Shown here: positions 19,012 to 28,458 of the stretch, in pieces | Position numbering within the stretch: the stretch's first letter is position 1 | Layout of the letters: every line of letters begins with the position of its first letter | Assembly: GCA_963836915.1 (NCBI GenBank) | Contig: CAWILH010000002.1 | Location: forward strand, 744,001 to 808,000 | Source of the DNA: Cryomorpha sp963836915 | Lineage (GTDB): Bacteria > Bacteroidota > Bacteroidia > Flavobacteriales_D > Cryomorphaceae | Reading direction: 5' to 3' | Length of the DNA: 64,000 nucleotides | Program-made: the position numbers and the translations under genes | Notes under the pieces: model-generated | The model's database searches: none | Seen by the model: the letters and a program-made list of their open reading frames with translations, nothing else | Told to the model about the DNA's origin: nothing

Positions 19012-19794
19012 ATGACAAACAGGCTGACCGGAACATTCACCAAAATAGCAGTACTTATATCTATAGTGCTGCTTTCTGGCATCTGCGACGCTCAGACCAA
19101 GAGCAATTTGGTGGAATTGACGAATGGCGAAGTACTGCGGGGCACCATAACCGGCGAAGTACCAGGCCAAGGCCTTACGCTGATGATTGGTGACACGCTG
19201 CCGCGGTACATTCCCCTTACAGAAATTACAAAGCTCAATGGAAAGTACATCGTCAATGCTGAAGAAAACCGCAAGAAGGAAATCGAAGATCGGGAAAGGG
19301 AATTTACCGAAAGGAAAAAGGAAGGTCTCTATTACGAAGGAATGGTCTCTGCTGGCGTCAATATCCGTGTGGCCGAAGATAATCCAGGGAGCGGTAAAAT
19401 CAGCTTTGTAAATAGCGTAAACTTCGGCGGACTTGGCAGCGTTGGCATCGGGGTCGGAATACGCTATTTTCCTACCGATCAAGTCTTGATAGCTCCAATC
19501 TATGCTGATGTGCGCCTGTTTTTTTCTGAGAGATCGATCGCGCCGATGGCTGGCTTCGGCGGTGGACTCGCCTACCAACAGAGTGAAGGCTTCAACGAGA
19601 TTTCGGGCGGCTTTGCTTTCTTCGAGCTCGGGGTGAGAATTTACAGCCCAAGCGGCACTTGGCTCCAATTTTCTGTCGGCTATGAGCAGTCTGAAGTGAA
19701 TGGGCGATCGTCGCAGAGCGTTTCATCGGGCGCGCTTCCACCTAAAAGCAATCCTATCCAAACACTCTCGGTTAATCTCTCCGTAATATTTTGA
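19012..19794 (+). CDS. outer-membrane protein with N-terminal SH3-like segment, unknown
   Basis: A 260-residue protein with a signal peptide (cleavage near CDAQ, residue 28). The first mature part (LVELTNGEVLRGTITGE...) looks like a small beta domain, followed by a charged helical linker (about 80-105) and a beta-barrel-like region rich in GxGxG strands ending in LSVNLSVIF. The terminal Phe fits outer-membrane insertion. No named family is recognised. It stands alone. Confidence 0.7.
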   Translation: MTNRLTGTFTKIAVLISIVLLSGICDAQTKSNLVELTNGEVLRGTITGEVPGQGLTLMIGDTLPRYIPLTEITKLNGKYIVNAEENRKKEIEDREREFTERKKEGLYYEGMVSAGVNIRVAEDNPGSGKISFVNSVNFGGLGSVGIGVGIRYFPTDQVLIAPIYADVRLFFSERSIAPMAGFGGGLAYQQSEGFNEISGGFAFFELGVRIYSPSGTWLQFSVGYEQSEVNGRSSQSVSSGALPPKSNPIQTLSVNLSVIF

Positions 19795-20022
19795 CCCTCC
19801 TGTGAAAAAAGGCAGAGAGATCCCATTCCACGAGAAGAAGAATCATACGAGCCTGAGCTCAGGTCACAAGGTTATCATTTTGTTAAGTTATGCATATGGC
19901 CTTGTTAACCCTTTTTGCATCTTCTCCTATTTATCCTTTGATAGCTAGACTATTGGCATCTTAATCCATCAGGGTTCTACCTCGCATAAATCTCCCAACA
20001 TCGATATTACCCTAAAAAAGGT

Positions 20023-20054
20023 ATTGTCAAAACTTCACTCACAGCGTAAATTTG
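20023..20054 (+). promoter_or_regulatory. candidate promoter of the iron-uptake operon
   Basis: ATTG (20023-20026), 20 bases, then TAAATTTG (20047-20054), a full -7 match and near-match -33. Transcription would start near 20060, just before a dyad at 20073-20091 and 230 bases before the DUF4856 gene. Confidence 0.45.
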
Positions 20055-20072
20055 CGCCAAATAAATAACCTT

Positions 20073-20091
20073 ATTTAGAATGAAACTAAAT
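20073..20091. promoter_or_regulatory. 19-bp dyad, possible metalloregulator box
   Basis: ATTTAGAATGAAACTAAAT has 6-bp perfect arms around a 7-base centre. It sits just downstream of the predicted transcription start of an operon whose products look iron-related, so an iron-responsive repressor site is a reasonable guess. It also overlaps the ATG of the degraded lipoprotein frame. Confidence 0.4.
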
Positions 20092-20277
20092 ACTGTCTCT
20101 GTAATAGCCTATTCTTTTCTCATTTGCTGCGTGCAGCGACGATGATTCCATGAAGCCAATGGAAAATAAAAAGCCATGGACAATTTATTCACAGAAAAGG
20201 TTAAACCCACAGAAAGGACTCCTTCAAACAATGTTAATTTACTCTAATCAATCACTTTTCTATTCGTATCAACAATA
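20080..20277 (+). pseudogene. degraded small lipoprotein gene
   Basis: ATG at 20080 opens a signal-peptide-like frame (MKLNTVSVIAYSFLIC) that stops at 20145. In the +1 frame a lipoprotein-like start CSDDDS follows at once and stays open to 20277. The parts together resemble a lipobox plus the acidic residues common after it in this phylum, but the remaining mature part is only about 48 residues. Probably a remnant upstream of the operon. Confidence 0.45.
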
Positions 20278-20290
20278 AACCCTAAATCCT

Positions 20291-21424
20291 ATGAAACCAA
20301 TTACACGATTATTCTTACTTGCCGCACTTACAGCTACGTTTTCCAGTTGCGAAGATGACGACGACTCTGGCCGCGAAGACCTCGTAATTCCATCCACCTA
20401 CGATGGTACGAATTTCGAAGCCAGCACCACAGTGCAGCAGGAATTGCTTGCCGACCTGCAAGAACAGGTAAACATTGCCAAGGCAGGAAGAATGGCAGGA
20501 ACCAATGTCAGTGCCACTGAACTCCAATCCAGTTATGTTGAAGGAAATCCATCCCTGCGCGATGTTTCTACGACTTATTATGTCAATGAAATGGAAGGGA
20601 CAGAAGGCATTATGAGCCAACTTGCCCTTGCCAGTGGAAACACTTACTCGTTAGGCGATACCGAAGGCCAAGGTGGGGTATACGGTTCCTATTTGTTCAA
20701 TGAATATGGTTTGGAATACGAGCAACTGTTGGAGAAAGGCCAGTTCGGTGCAGTTCTTTATAATCACGCTGTACAGCTTCTATCCGAAAATATCAGCAGC
20801 GCCACGGTACATCAAGCAGTGGCTATTTTTGGCTCCAACCCTTCATTTCCAAATACCAATAATCCCGAAACCACTGCCGATCCCGACGGATTTATGGCCA
20901 CATACGCGGCGCGCCGTGACAATAATGACGGGACTGGACTTTATTTTCAAATTAAGAACGCCTTTATAAAAATGCAGGCGGCCATAAAAGCGGGCGGAGA
21001 GTTCACGGCCGAGCGCGATGAAGCAATAGCTGATATAAAACTCACTTGGGAAAAAATCAATGCTGCTACCACCATAAATTACTGCCACCAAGCCACAGCA
21101 TCACTTAGTAATGCCGACCTTACCGAAAGCCAAATAGCGTCTGCATTGCATGCTTTGGGCGAAGGCATCGGGTTTACCAAAGGCTGGCACAGCATTCCAT
21201 CCAATTCAAAATTGATCACCGATAGTGAAATCGAAGAGATCCTTGTACTGTTCAATGCACCGATCGATGCTGATCAAACTGCCGTATACACCTTCGCGAC
21301 AGATGGATTGAACCAATTGCCCAAACTTCAATTGATTATGGAAAAGCTCCAGAATATTTACGGCTTCACAGATCAAGAAATAGAAAGCTACAAGCAGAAC
21401 TGGGTAAGCGTGCAGGGCCGATAG
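20291..21424 (+). CDS. DUF4856 domain lipoprotein
   Basis: A 377-residue lipoprotein with lipobox FSSC (Cys20) followed by EDDDD. The mature region is the DUF4856 family, mostly helical, with the opening IPSTYDGTNFEASTTVQQELL. Genes of this family sit next to imelysins and TonB receptors in Bacteroidota, and a role in iron acquisition is suspected but not proven. First gene of the four-gene operon (40-base gap to imelysin). No metal-binding motif can be assigned with certainty. Confidence 0.85.
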   Translation: MKPITRLFLLAALTATFSSCEDDDDSGREDLVIPSTYDGTNFEASTTVQQELLADLQEQVNIAKAGRMAGTNVSATELQSSYVEGNPSLRDVSTTYYVNEMEGTEGIMSQLALASGNTYSLGDTEGQGGVYGSYLFNEYGLEYEQLLEKGQFGAVLYNHAVQLLSENISSATVHQAVAIFGSNPSFPNTNNPETTADPDGFMATYAARRDNNDGTGLYFQIKNAFIKMQAAIKAGGEFTAERDEAIADIKLTWEKINAATTINYCHQATASLSNADLTESQIASALHALGEGIGFTKGWHSIPSNSKLITDSEIEEILVLFNAPIDADQTAVYTFATDGLNQLPKLQLIMEKLQNIYGFTDQEIESYKQNWVSVQGR

Positions 21425-21464
21425 GCGTGAGATACAAGAAAAAGAACAAAATTAAATTGAAATT

Positions 21465-22586
21465 ATGCGCTGTGAAGGAATGACTGGAAGACGATTGGCC
21501 GCGATGCTCTTTTTAGTACTGCTGGGCATTACTGCCTGCGAGCCTAAGGATGAAGGGGATGAAACAGCCCCGTTTGACCGCAAGGCCATGCTTGAAAATT
21601 ATGCCGATTCAATAATTATTCCGGCTTATTCTTCGCTATCAGGCAGTCTCGGTACGCTTGCCGCAAAATCAAATGCATTTATCGCAAATCCCAGTCTGCT
21701 AACCCTTCAAGCAGCACAGGACGCATGGAAAACCAGCTATTTAGGATGGCAGTATGCCAACGCTTTCAACTTCGGTCCGGCCGGAGAAGATGGACTCCGA
21801 AAAGGGCTGATCGAAGAAATCGGCACTTTCCCCATCAGCGTAAATAAAGTAGAAGCCGCCATGAACTCCGGCAGCTATAACTTGACCGATTTTAACCGCG
21901 ATGCCCGAGGTTTTTTTGCTGTCGAATTCCTGCTCTTCAGCATCACTGATGATCAAGATGCCGTTTTGGAACGCTTCTCCGAAGGTTACGCGTCGGTATT
22001 GCTCGTTGATTTAGTTGCCAATATTGATGCGCGCGTTGGCGATGTGCTAAGCGAATGGAACGGTGGATACCGCGCCAATTTCATCTCCAATAGTGGAACT
22101 GACGTCGGCAGCAGCAGCTCCAAATTTTACAATGAATTCGTGCGCAGCTTCGAAGCGCTGAAAAACTTCAAGCTCGGCTTGCCTTTGGGGCTGCGACCTG
22201 GACAGACAGCTGCAGAACCGGGATTGGTCGAAGCTTATTACAGCGGCCATTCGGCAGAAGGTTTAACAGCACATTTCACCGCCTTGGAAGATATTTGGTG
22301 GGGTCGCTCACGCGCAGGCTTTGCAGGAATTGGCTTCGCCAATTATCTGCGCACAGTAACCGGTGGCACGGAACTTTATGAATCTACCGAAGCTCAACTC
22401 GAAGTGATCAATGCCAAGCTGGATGCCCTACCCTTAGCTCCGAGCTTATCACAGCAAGTGGTGGCCACGCCAGAAGCCGCCACCGATCTTCACATGGAGC
22501 TTCAGCGCAACACCCGCTATTTCAAGAGCGATATGTCTTCACTGCTTGGCTTGGCCATCACCTTCAGCAGCGGCGATGGGGATTGA
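21465..22586 (+). CDS. imelysin family lipoprotein (EfeO/IrpA-like)
   Basis: A 373-residue lipoprotein with lipobox ITAC. The mature part is an imelysin fold: LENYADSIIIPAYSSL, then LQAAQDAWKTSYLGWQYA, and a C-terminal second bundle (TDLHMELQRNTRYFKSDMSSLLG). The GxHxxE motif that defines iron-regulated imelysins reads GFFAVE here, so His is replaced by Phe while the Glu is kept. The family is tied to periplasmic iron handling; the substitution leaves metal binding doubtful. An ATG six residues in could also be the start. Confidence 0.87.
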   Translation: MRCEGMTGRRLAAMLFLVLLGITACEPKDEGDETAPFDRKAMLENYADSIIIPAYSSLSGSLGTLAAKSNAFIANPSLLTLQAAQDAWKTSYLGWQYANAFNFGPAGEDGLRKGLIEEIGTFPISVNKVEAAMNSGSYNLTDFNRDARGFFAVEFLLFSITDDQDAVLERFSEGYASVLLVDLVANIDARVGDVLSEWNGGYRANFISNSGTDVGSSSSKFYNEFVRSFEALKNFKLGLPLGLRPGQTAAEPGLVEAYYSGHSAEGLTAHFTALEDIWWGRSRAGFAGIGFANYLRTVTGGTELYESTEAQLEVINAKLDALPLAPSLSQQVVATPEAATDLHMELQRNTRYFKSDMSSLLGLAITFSSGDGD

Positions 22587-22630
22587 AGATGAAAGCTTAA
22601 GTTGCACCCTGTTTATATTGAGTTGAACCA

Positions 22631-23998
22631 TTGAATAAAGCTCAAGCATTTTTACAAAAACCCATTCACATTGCCCCCTTGGTATCCTTTCGGATCATCA
22701 TTGGGGCAATGCTCATTTTTAGTACCCTACGTATACTCTGGCTGGGTTGGGTGACCGATCATTATATCGAACCGGTCTTGCATTTCCATTATTACGGGTT
22801 TGGTTGGGTCAGTCCCATATCGGCTAGTTTTGTCTATGGTGCGCACATTATCATGATCGCTTCGGCCGTCGGTGTGATGCTCGGCTGGTTTTACCGCATT
22901 TCGGCGGTCTTCTTATTTATAAGCTTTACCTATGTAGCGCTCATCGACATTACGTATTACCTGAACCACTATTATTTCGTGAGCTTAGTGCTATTCATGC
23001 TCATATTCGCCCCTGCGCACCGCAGTTTTTCGATTGACGCCTTTCGGCGTAGGGTTTTAAAGACAGCCCGAATCCCAAAATTTTGGATCTTTCAATTTCA
23101 AGTCTTGATCGCCATTGTATACACCTATGCTGGGCTCGCCAAGTTGAACCATGCTTGGCTCATCGAAGCGCTTCCGCTGAAGATTTGGCTTCCCGCTGCG
23201 GATACTATTCCCATACTTGGCCCACTCTTCTCGTGGCAGCTTGCCCCCTACCTGTTCAGCTGGGGCGGTATGCTCTATGATTGCACCATCGTATGGTGGC
23301 TGGCTTGGTCCCGGTCGCGGCCTATCGCTTTCGTATCGGTCATCGTATTCCACGCCCTTACGGGAATTTTATTTCAGATCGGGGTTTTCCCAATGGTGAT
23401 GATCGGCGCTACGCTCATCTTTTTTTCGGCATCTTGGCATTTGCGCATCCTGAATGGAATCGGAAGAATCTTTCTGCCACTACATGGCTATTTCCCGAAA
23501 GGTGAACACCCATCAGAACCATGGGAGAAGAACGGATCGAGGCCAGTCCCAAAGATGACATTGGTATTGGCTGCTGCCTTTTTTGCCTTCCAGCTTATCT
23601 TTCCGTGGCGGTATGTCCTTTATCCCGGCAATGTGTTTTGGACAGAGCAGGGCTATCGGTTTTCGTGGCGTGTAATGCTTATGGAAAAAGCCGGCACAGC
23701 TACTTTTTATGTCAAGGACGCCATTACCGGAAGGGAAGGAATAGTGGTAAACAGCGAATTTTTAAATCCCCATCAGGAGAAACAAATGGCCATGCAGCCC
23801 GACCTTATCCTTCAGTTTGCCCATTTCTTGCATGACCATTATACCCAGATCGGGATGGCCGACCCTATGGTGCGCGCAGAAGTATATGTAACGCTCAATG
23901 CCCGGCCGAGTGAGCTCATCTTAGACCCCACCGTAGATCTGGCCAAGATTGAAGATGGCTGGGGCGCCAAGTCATGGTTATTACCCCTGGATCCATGA
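22631..23998 (+). CDS. HTTM domain membrane protein (vitamin K gamma-carboxylase-like)
   Basis: A 455-residue multi-pass membrane protein. The HTTM domain (horizontally transferred transmembrane domain, homologous to the membrane part of vitamin K-dependent gamma-carboxylase) covers about residues 15-290, with LVSFRIIIGAMLIFSTLR, YYLNHYYFVSLVLFML and a YTYAGLAKLNHAWL motif. A soluble C-terminal part follows. No ATG precedes the first helix, so the start is TTG at 22631. Its stop overlaps the TonB receptor start by four bases (ATGA), indicating translational coupling. Confidence 0.85.
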   Translation: MNKAQAFLQKPIHIAPLVSFRIIIGAMLIFSTLRILWLGWVTDHYIEPVLHFHYYGFGWVSPISASFVYGAHIIMIASAVGVMLGWFYRISAVFLFISFTYVALIDITYYLNHYYFVSLVLFMLIFAPAHRSFSIDAFRRRVLKTARIPKFWIFQFQVLIAIVYTYAGLAKLNHAWLIEALPLKIWLPAADTIPILGPLFSWQLAPYLFSWGGMLYDCTIVWWLAWSRSRPIAFVSVIVFHALTGILFQIGVFPMVMIGATLIFFSASWHLRILNGIGRIFLPLHGYFPKGEHPSEPWEKNGSRPVPKMTLVLAAAFFAFQLIFPWRYVLYPGNVFWTEQGYRFSWRVMLMEKAGTATFYVKDAITGREGIVVNSEFLNPHQEKQMAMQPDLILQFAHFLHDHYTQIGMADPMVRAEVYVTLNARPSELILDPTVDLAKIEDGWGAKSWLLPLDP

Positions 23999-26502
23999 AG
24001 CGCCGTTTCCATAGCGCTATGCCTAGGCTAAAAGATCCATCCCTGAGCGGTTATCCCGTCTTTTCGGCAAATGGAATCCGGCTGCGCGCCCTGTTCTTGC
24101 TCGGTGCTCTGCTCTGTATGTCTGGCCTACAGGCGCAGGTGGGCAATCTGAGCGGAAGGGTGAGCGACGAAGCTGATGCGGGAATCCCTGGGGCTTCGGT
24201 ACTCATCGACGGTACCAGCTTCAGCACCTATACCGATTTTTCGGGAGGGTATCGTATAGAAGGTTTGCCTTACGGCCAATATACCCTTGCAGTGCATGCT
24301 ACCGGAATGGTAAGCAAGGAGTTGGAGCTTACCATCGCACAAGAGTTGACCATTGCCGACATTAAACTGGAGCCGTTTGAGCTCGATCTCAAGCAAGTAG
24401 ACATTCAAGATCGAAAGGCAAGAACCGATGGACTTGCCCGAATGCGTTCCATCCAAAATTTTGGGGTGTATGCAGGTAAGAAAAACGAAGTGATCCTGCC
24501 AAGGGAGCTTACCATCAACGCCGCTACAAATAACGCCCGCCAGCTTTACGCAAAGATTACCGGTCTGCACATTTGGGAAAGCGATCAGGCAGGGCTCCAA
24601 CTCGGCATCGGTGGTCGCGGGCTCAATCCCAACCGGACGTCAAATTTTAATGTGCGTCAAAACGGTTACGATATCAGCGCCGATGCGCTGGGATATCCCG
24701 AGAGCTATTATACCCCACCGGCCGAAGCTTTGGAGCGAATCGAAATATTGCGGGGCGCGGCCAGTTTGCAATACGGAACCCAATTTGGCGGAATGGTCAA
24801 CTTTAAATTTCGCGAAGGCGCCACCGATCGAAAGCTCTCTATCGTGACGCGACAAAGTGTCGGCTCATGGGGATTTTTCAACTCGTTCAATAGTGTGGGT
24901 GGAACCGTGGCCGATGGCCGCGTAAACTATTATGGCTATTATCAATTCAAGCGTGGCGACGGCTACCGCCAAAATTCTGGATTTGACTATCAAAATGCAT
25001 ACGCTTCGGCGGCCTTCAAAGCTACCGAGAAGCTTACCGTAAAGCTCGATCTAACCAAGATGGCCTATGAAGCCCAACAGGCCGGCGGACTTACCGACCG
25101 ACTATTCAATGATGATCCGCGCCAATCGGCGCGCAGTCGCAACTGGTTTTCCGTAGACTGGAATCTCGCTGCGCTTGAGTTTACCTATAAGCTGAATCCA
25201 AGCACGGAGCTCAACCTGAGAAATTTTGGGCTTTTTGCCGAAAGGCAATCCGTAGGGAATCTGGAGCGTATCAACCGATTTGATGAAGGGGGAAACCGCA
25301 CCCTGATCAGTGGCGATTTTGAAAACCTAGGATCGGAATTTAGGCTCATCAAGCGGTATGGAATCGGTGAGAGCCTAAGCGCCCTGCTTGCGGGAGCAAG
25401 GATCTATAATGGGCGCTCCAATAGCCGCCAAGGGGATGGAAGCGACGGCAATGATGCCAATTTCAATTTCTTGAATCCCAACGATGTTGAAGGGTCTGAC
25501 TACGATTTTAACAATGTCAACGTAGCCCTATTTGCTGAAAACGTCTTCTATATCTCGCCCCGGTTCACGATCACTCCGGGCATACGCGCCGAATATATTG
25601 CGACCTATGCCGATGGCTTTTACAAGCAGCGGGTGCTCGACGCAGCTGGAAATGTGATCGTAGAGAATAAGATCAAAGAATCCGATTCGCGAAAGCGCAA
25701 CTTCCTGCTCGGTGGCGTGGGCCTGAGCTATAAACCCAACGATAAGCTGGAGTGGTATGGAAACTTTTCGCAAAATTACCGTGCCATCAACTTCACCGAT
25801 CTGCGGGTGGTAAATCCCAATTTTAGAGTTGACCCGAATATTCAGGATGAACGTGGCTTCACCGCCGATGCCGGACTTCGCGGTAATGTAAATCAATTAT
25901 TCAATTACGAACTTACCGGATTTCTGCTCTCCTACCGCGATAAAATCGGACAGATCTTGCGCACCGATGAGCCGCCGCTTTTTCTGGATTACCGCTACCG
26001 ATCGAATATTTCCGATGCACGCATCTACGGGTTGGAAGCCTTTGGCGAATTGCGTATTTCATCGCTCTTGAGATGGAAGGAGAAGTACCGGCTCAGTTGG
26101 TTTATCAACACTTCTTTGGTCAATGCCCGCTACGTAAACAGTGATGATTCGGCCATCGAAGGCAATGAAGTAGAGATGGCGCCGCCCTTCTTGCTGCGGT
26201 CGGGTATCAACTTTAAGATCAATGACCTATCGCTGATGTTCCAAGGGTCGCATACCAGTGATCATTATTCGGATGCATCCAATGCCGAGCTTAGTTCTAC
26301 TGCGGTAGAAGGATTGATCTATGCCTATCAAATCCTTGATTTTTCTGCCGCTTATACCATTAAGCGCTTTACACTTGAAGCGAATGTAAATAACCTATTG
26401 GATCAGGCCTACTTCACACGCCGCGCTGAGTCTTATCCAGGTCCTGGCATAATCCCATCTGATGGCCGTGGATTTTACTTCACGCTTCAGTATAAGTGGT
26501 GA
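23995..26502 (+). CDS. TonB-dependent outer-membrane receptor, iron type (FecA-like)
   Basis: Outer-membrane importer of 835 residues. A signal peptide is followed by a carboxypeptidase-regulatory-like domain (GRVSDEADAGIPGASVLI), a plug (LERIEILRGAASLQYG, GGMVNFKF) and a 22-strand barrel ending in YFTLQYKW. The plug wording and barrel resemble FecA-type ferric-chelate receptors rather than SusC. The ATG at 23995 overlaps the HTTM stop; an earlier in-frame ATG at 23974 lies inside that gene. It is the last gene of the operon and defines the probable job of the group: uptake of an iron complex. Confidence 0.92.
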   Translation: MKRRFHSAMPRLKDPSLSGYPVFSANGIRLRALFLLGALLCMSGLQAQVGNLSGRVSDEADAGIPGASVLIDGTSFSTYTDFSGGYRIEGLPYGQYTLAVHATGMVSKELELTIAQELTIADIKLEPFELDLKQVDIQDRKARTDGLARMRSIQNFGVYAGKKNEVILPRELTINAATNNARQLYAKITGLHIWESDQAGLQLGIGGRGLNPNRTSNFNVRQNGYDISADALGYPESYYTPPAEALERIEILRGAASLQYGTQFGGMVNFKFREGATDRKLSIVTRQSVGSWGFFNSFNSVGGTVADGRVNYYGYYQFKRGDGYRQNSGFDYQNAYASAAFKATEKLTVKLDLTKMAYEAQQAGGLTDRLFNDDPRQSARSRNWFSVDWNLAALEFTYKLNPSTELNLRNFGLFAERQSVGNLERINRFDEGGNRTLISGDFENLGSEFRLIKRYGIGESLSALLAGARIYNGRSNSRQGDGSDGNDANFNFLNPNDVEGSDYDFNNVNVALFAENVFYISPRFTITPGIRAEYIATYADGFYKQRVLDAAGNVIVENKIKESDSRKRNFLLGGVGLSYKPNDKLEWYGNFSQNYRAINFTDLRVVNPNFRVDPNIQDERGFTADAGLRGNVNQLFNYELTGFLLSYRDKIGQILRTDEPPLFLDYRYRSNISDARIYGLEAFGELRISSLLRWKEKYRLSWFINTSLVNARYVNSDDSAIEGNEVEMAPPFLLRSGINFKINDLSLMFQGSHTSDHYSDASNAELSSTAVEGLIYAYQILDFSAAYTIKRFTLEANVNNLLDQAYFTRRAESYPGPGIIPSDGRGFYFTLQYKW

Positions 26503-26552
26503 TCAACTCCAGCTCGTACTATTGGCAAGAAGGTACACCTGGATTCCGCCTA

Positions 26553-26774
26553 TTATTGCTTTACAAATTTCACGGAAGTGATCCCAGTGACGCTTTCGCA
26601 TTTTATTATATAAATCCCAGCTTCGAGCGACTCCACATTCAAAGACCGCAAAGGGCTGTCGTTGCATGGATTTCTAGAAAGTACAGGCCGTCCCAAATTA
26701 TCAAATATCCTGACGGATCGAATCATCGACTTTGCCAATGAAATGGTCTCCCAATCTTGCCCCGGATTGGATTG
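26553..26774 (-). pseudogene. T9SS sorting-domain remnant
   Basis: On the minus strand the frame reads SNPGQDWETISLAKS, then a typical T9SS type A tail (RIFDNLGRPVLSRN ... LEAGIYIIKCE ... VKFVKQ) with its stop at 26553. Upstream an in-frame TAG at 26777 ends the homology and no cargo protein precedes it. It is the orphaned 3' end of a secreted-protein gene. Confidence 0.7.
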
Positions 26775-26936
26775 CTATCATGATCTCAGGTTTTAATAAA
26801 CATAGCGAATACTCGTGGAGAACCTTTCAGACTTAGACCAACAGACTTTAAGTATTAACAACGCGCGATTTACAGGCTTCAAATATCAAAAATGCTGGGG
26901 CAACATTGACCTAGGAAATGAGAAAAAAACTGTCCC

Positions 26937-27320
26937 TTAATTTGGAAATGGAATTACCAATTCCTGTCCAGGAAAGATTTTATCTGGATCCTTGAGTTGA
27001 TCTTTATTGGCTTCAAATATTCTTTTGTATTCCATCGGTTTACCATAATATTCATTAGCGATTTTTGAGAGTGACTCTCCACTTTTCACGGTATGCTTTG
27101 CATAATAAGCGGTCTCTGAAACTTTTATATCGGCCATGATATCGGAAGGGTTCTCACCACCTATTTTCTTGATAGCATCCCACATCAGGTCTTTCTCACG
27201 CTGGGTATGGACAGTACCACCTACCTTGAGTTGAGAATTTTCTACTTCTACGTAGCCGTCCTTTACATTGAGTTGTTCACCCATTTCGAGCACTTCTTTA
27301 TACTTTTCTTTTACTGTCAT
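26937..27320 (-). CDS. LysM domain protein (Kbp/YgaU-like)
   Basis: A 127-residue protein with a C-terminal LysM (about 75-126: HTVKSGESLSKIANEYYG ... KIFPGQELVIP). The N-terminal region (EVLEMGEQLNVKDGYVEVEN) occupies the place of the BON domain in E. coli Kbp, a potassium-binding protein. No signal peptide is present when the ATG at 27320 is used; the longer frame adds a poor N-terminus. A cytoplasmic stress or K-sensing role is only by analogy. Confidence 0.85.
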   Translation of the reverse strand: MTVKEKYKEVLEMGEQLNVKDGYVEVENSQLKVGGTVHTQREKDLMWDAIKKIGGENPSDIMADIKVSETAYYAKHTVKSGESLSKIANEYYGKPMEYKRIFEANKDQLKDPDKIFPGQELVIPFPN

Positions 27321-27710
27321 TTCTCTGGTTTTTTTAATTTGATAGGAGCATTCATCTAAGGCTGTGAATATAAGCAAGTAATTTTAAGAACTTAGGGATC
27401 CGGAAAAAAAGTAATAGGTGGCGGGTTGCTTCGAAACACGTCAGACGGTGGTCGATCTTGCCGGCAGTCATTGCAGTAGCAAGATAAACGAAATACATTG
27501 GAAGCTGGGACTTCATTTCTTTTGAAGTCTCTCAAGGTATGAAGCTTAGAAGCGGTCGAGTTTTTACATCATAACACGCGAAAAAACAGAATTTTCGGAA
27601 CTGGCTGCAAACGCAAATTTTAGGAAAGACCAGCGAAGCGTACCCCACCAACCAATTAAAATTTTGCGGCCAAGCGCAGAGACTTCCATCTTTTGCGCTA
27701 CATTTGAATC
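27321..27710. other. 390-bp intergenic region
   Basis: No gene seen. An imperfect inverted repeat pairs CGCAAATTTTA (about 27612) with TAAAATTTTGCGG (about 27657). TACATTTG at 27699-27706 matches the -7 element but lies only four bases before the next ATG, which would give an almost leaderless transcript. Confidence 0.35.
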
Positions 27711-28241
27711 ATGTGTCTTCTACCTAAACAATGCCAGCTAATTATCATTCTTTTTGCCACGCTAATGATAGGTTGCAATAAGCCAGGGCCAAATATTCAG
27801 GTAGATAAGGTGTTAAAGGAACAGCAGACCCAGATCGATTCTGACGCTTCCATGTCAAGGCCTTACGGCAATGAAGTCTATGTGCCGGTCTATACTTTCC
27901 TTTACAATGATTTTAAGGAAACCCAAGTGCTGTTCACCGTGACCCTTAGCGTGAGAAATACCAGCACCACTGATTCGCTCTTTTTGGAGTTTGTAGATTA
28001 TTATGACACCGCTGGCAATCTGGTACACCGCTATCTGGAAGAACCGATCTACCTGAACCCCGTGCAGACGGTAGAGTATGCCGTAGAGCGTAGTGAAACG
28101 GCCGGTGGCAGCGGCGCCAATTTTGTGCTCCACTGGTCTGCCAATGCCGATATCAAACCCATCTTTCAGGCCGTGATGGTCGGTGTAGATGGCAATCAGG
28201 GTTTTGCATTCAAAACGGAAGGGGTACCTACAGGTAATTGA
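27711..28241 (+). CDS. DUF3124 lipoprotein
   Basis: A 176-residue lipoprotein with lipobox MIGC (Cys22). The mature domain is DUF3124: VYVPVYTFLYNDF, the strand VTLSVRNTSTTDSLFLEFVDYYD, YLEEPIYLNPVQTVEY and the signature GGSGANFVLHW near the end. Function of the family is unknown; it is periplasmic or inner-leaflet anchored. No operon partner is nearby. Confidence 0.87.
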   Translation: MCLLPKQCQLIIILFATLMIGCNKPGPNIQVDKVLKEQQTQIDSDASMSRPYGNEVYVPVYTFLYNDFKETQVLFTVTLSVRNTSTTDSLFLEFVDYYDTAGNLVHRYLEEPIYLNPVQTVEYAVERSETAGGSGANFVLHWSANADIKPIFQAVMVGVDGNQGFAFKTEGVPTGN

Positions 28242-28458
28242 AGCTCTTCATTCCTTGGGAAGTGTGGTTCTTGAACGGACAAAATTCATTTTTTAAAAAC
28301 GGATCAATCCAATATTTAAATTCCCCGAAAAAGTGCTTTGACTGAATAGCGTTCTAGTCATTGCATTTTTGAGTTTTCACAGCCATCTATAAAGTCCTGT
28401 TGATCGTTTTAACCAAAGATTTCTCTGACTTTGCGCCCCAGCCGCTATCGGACTTTAT

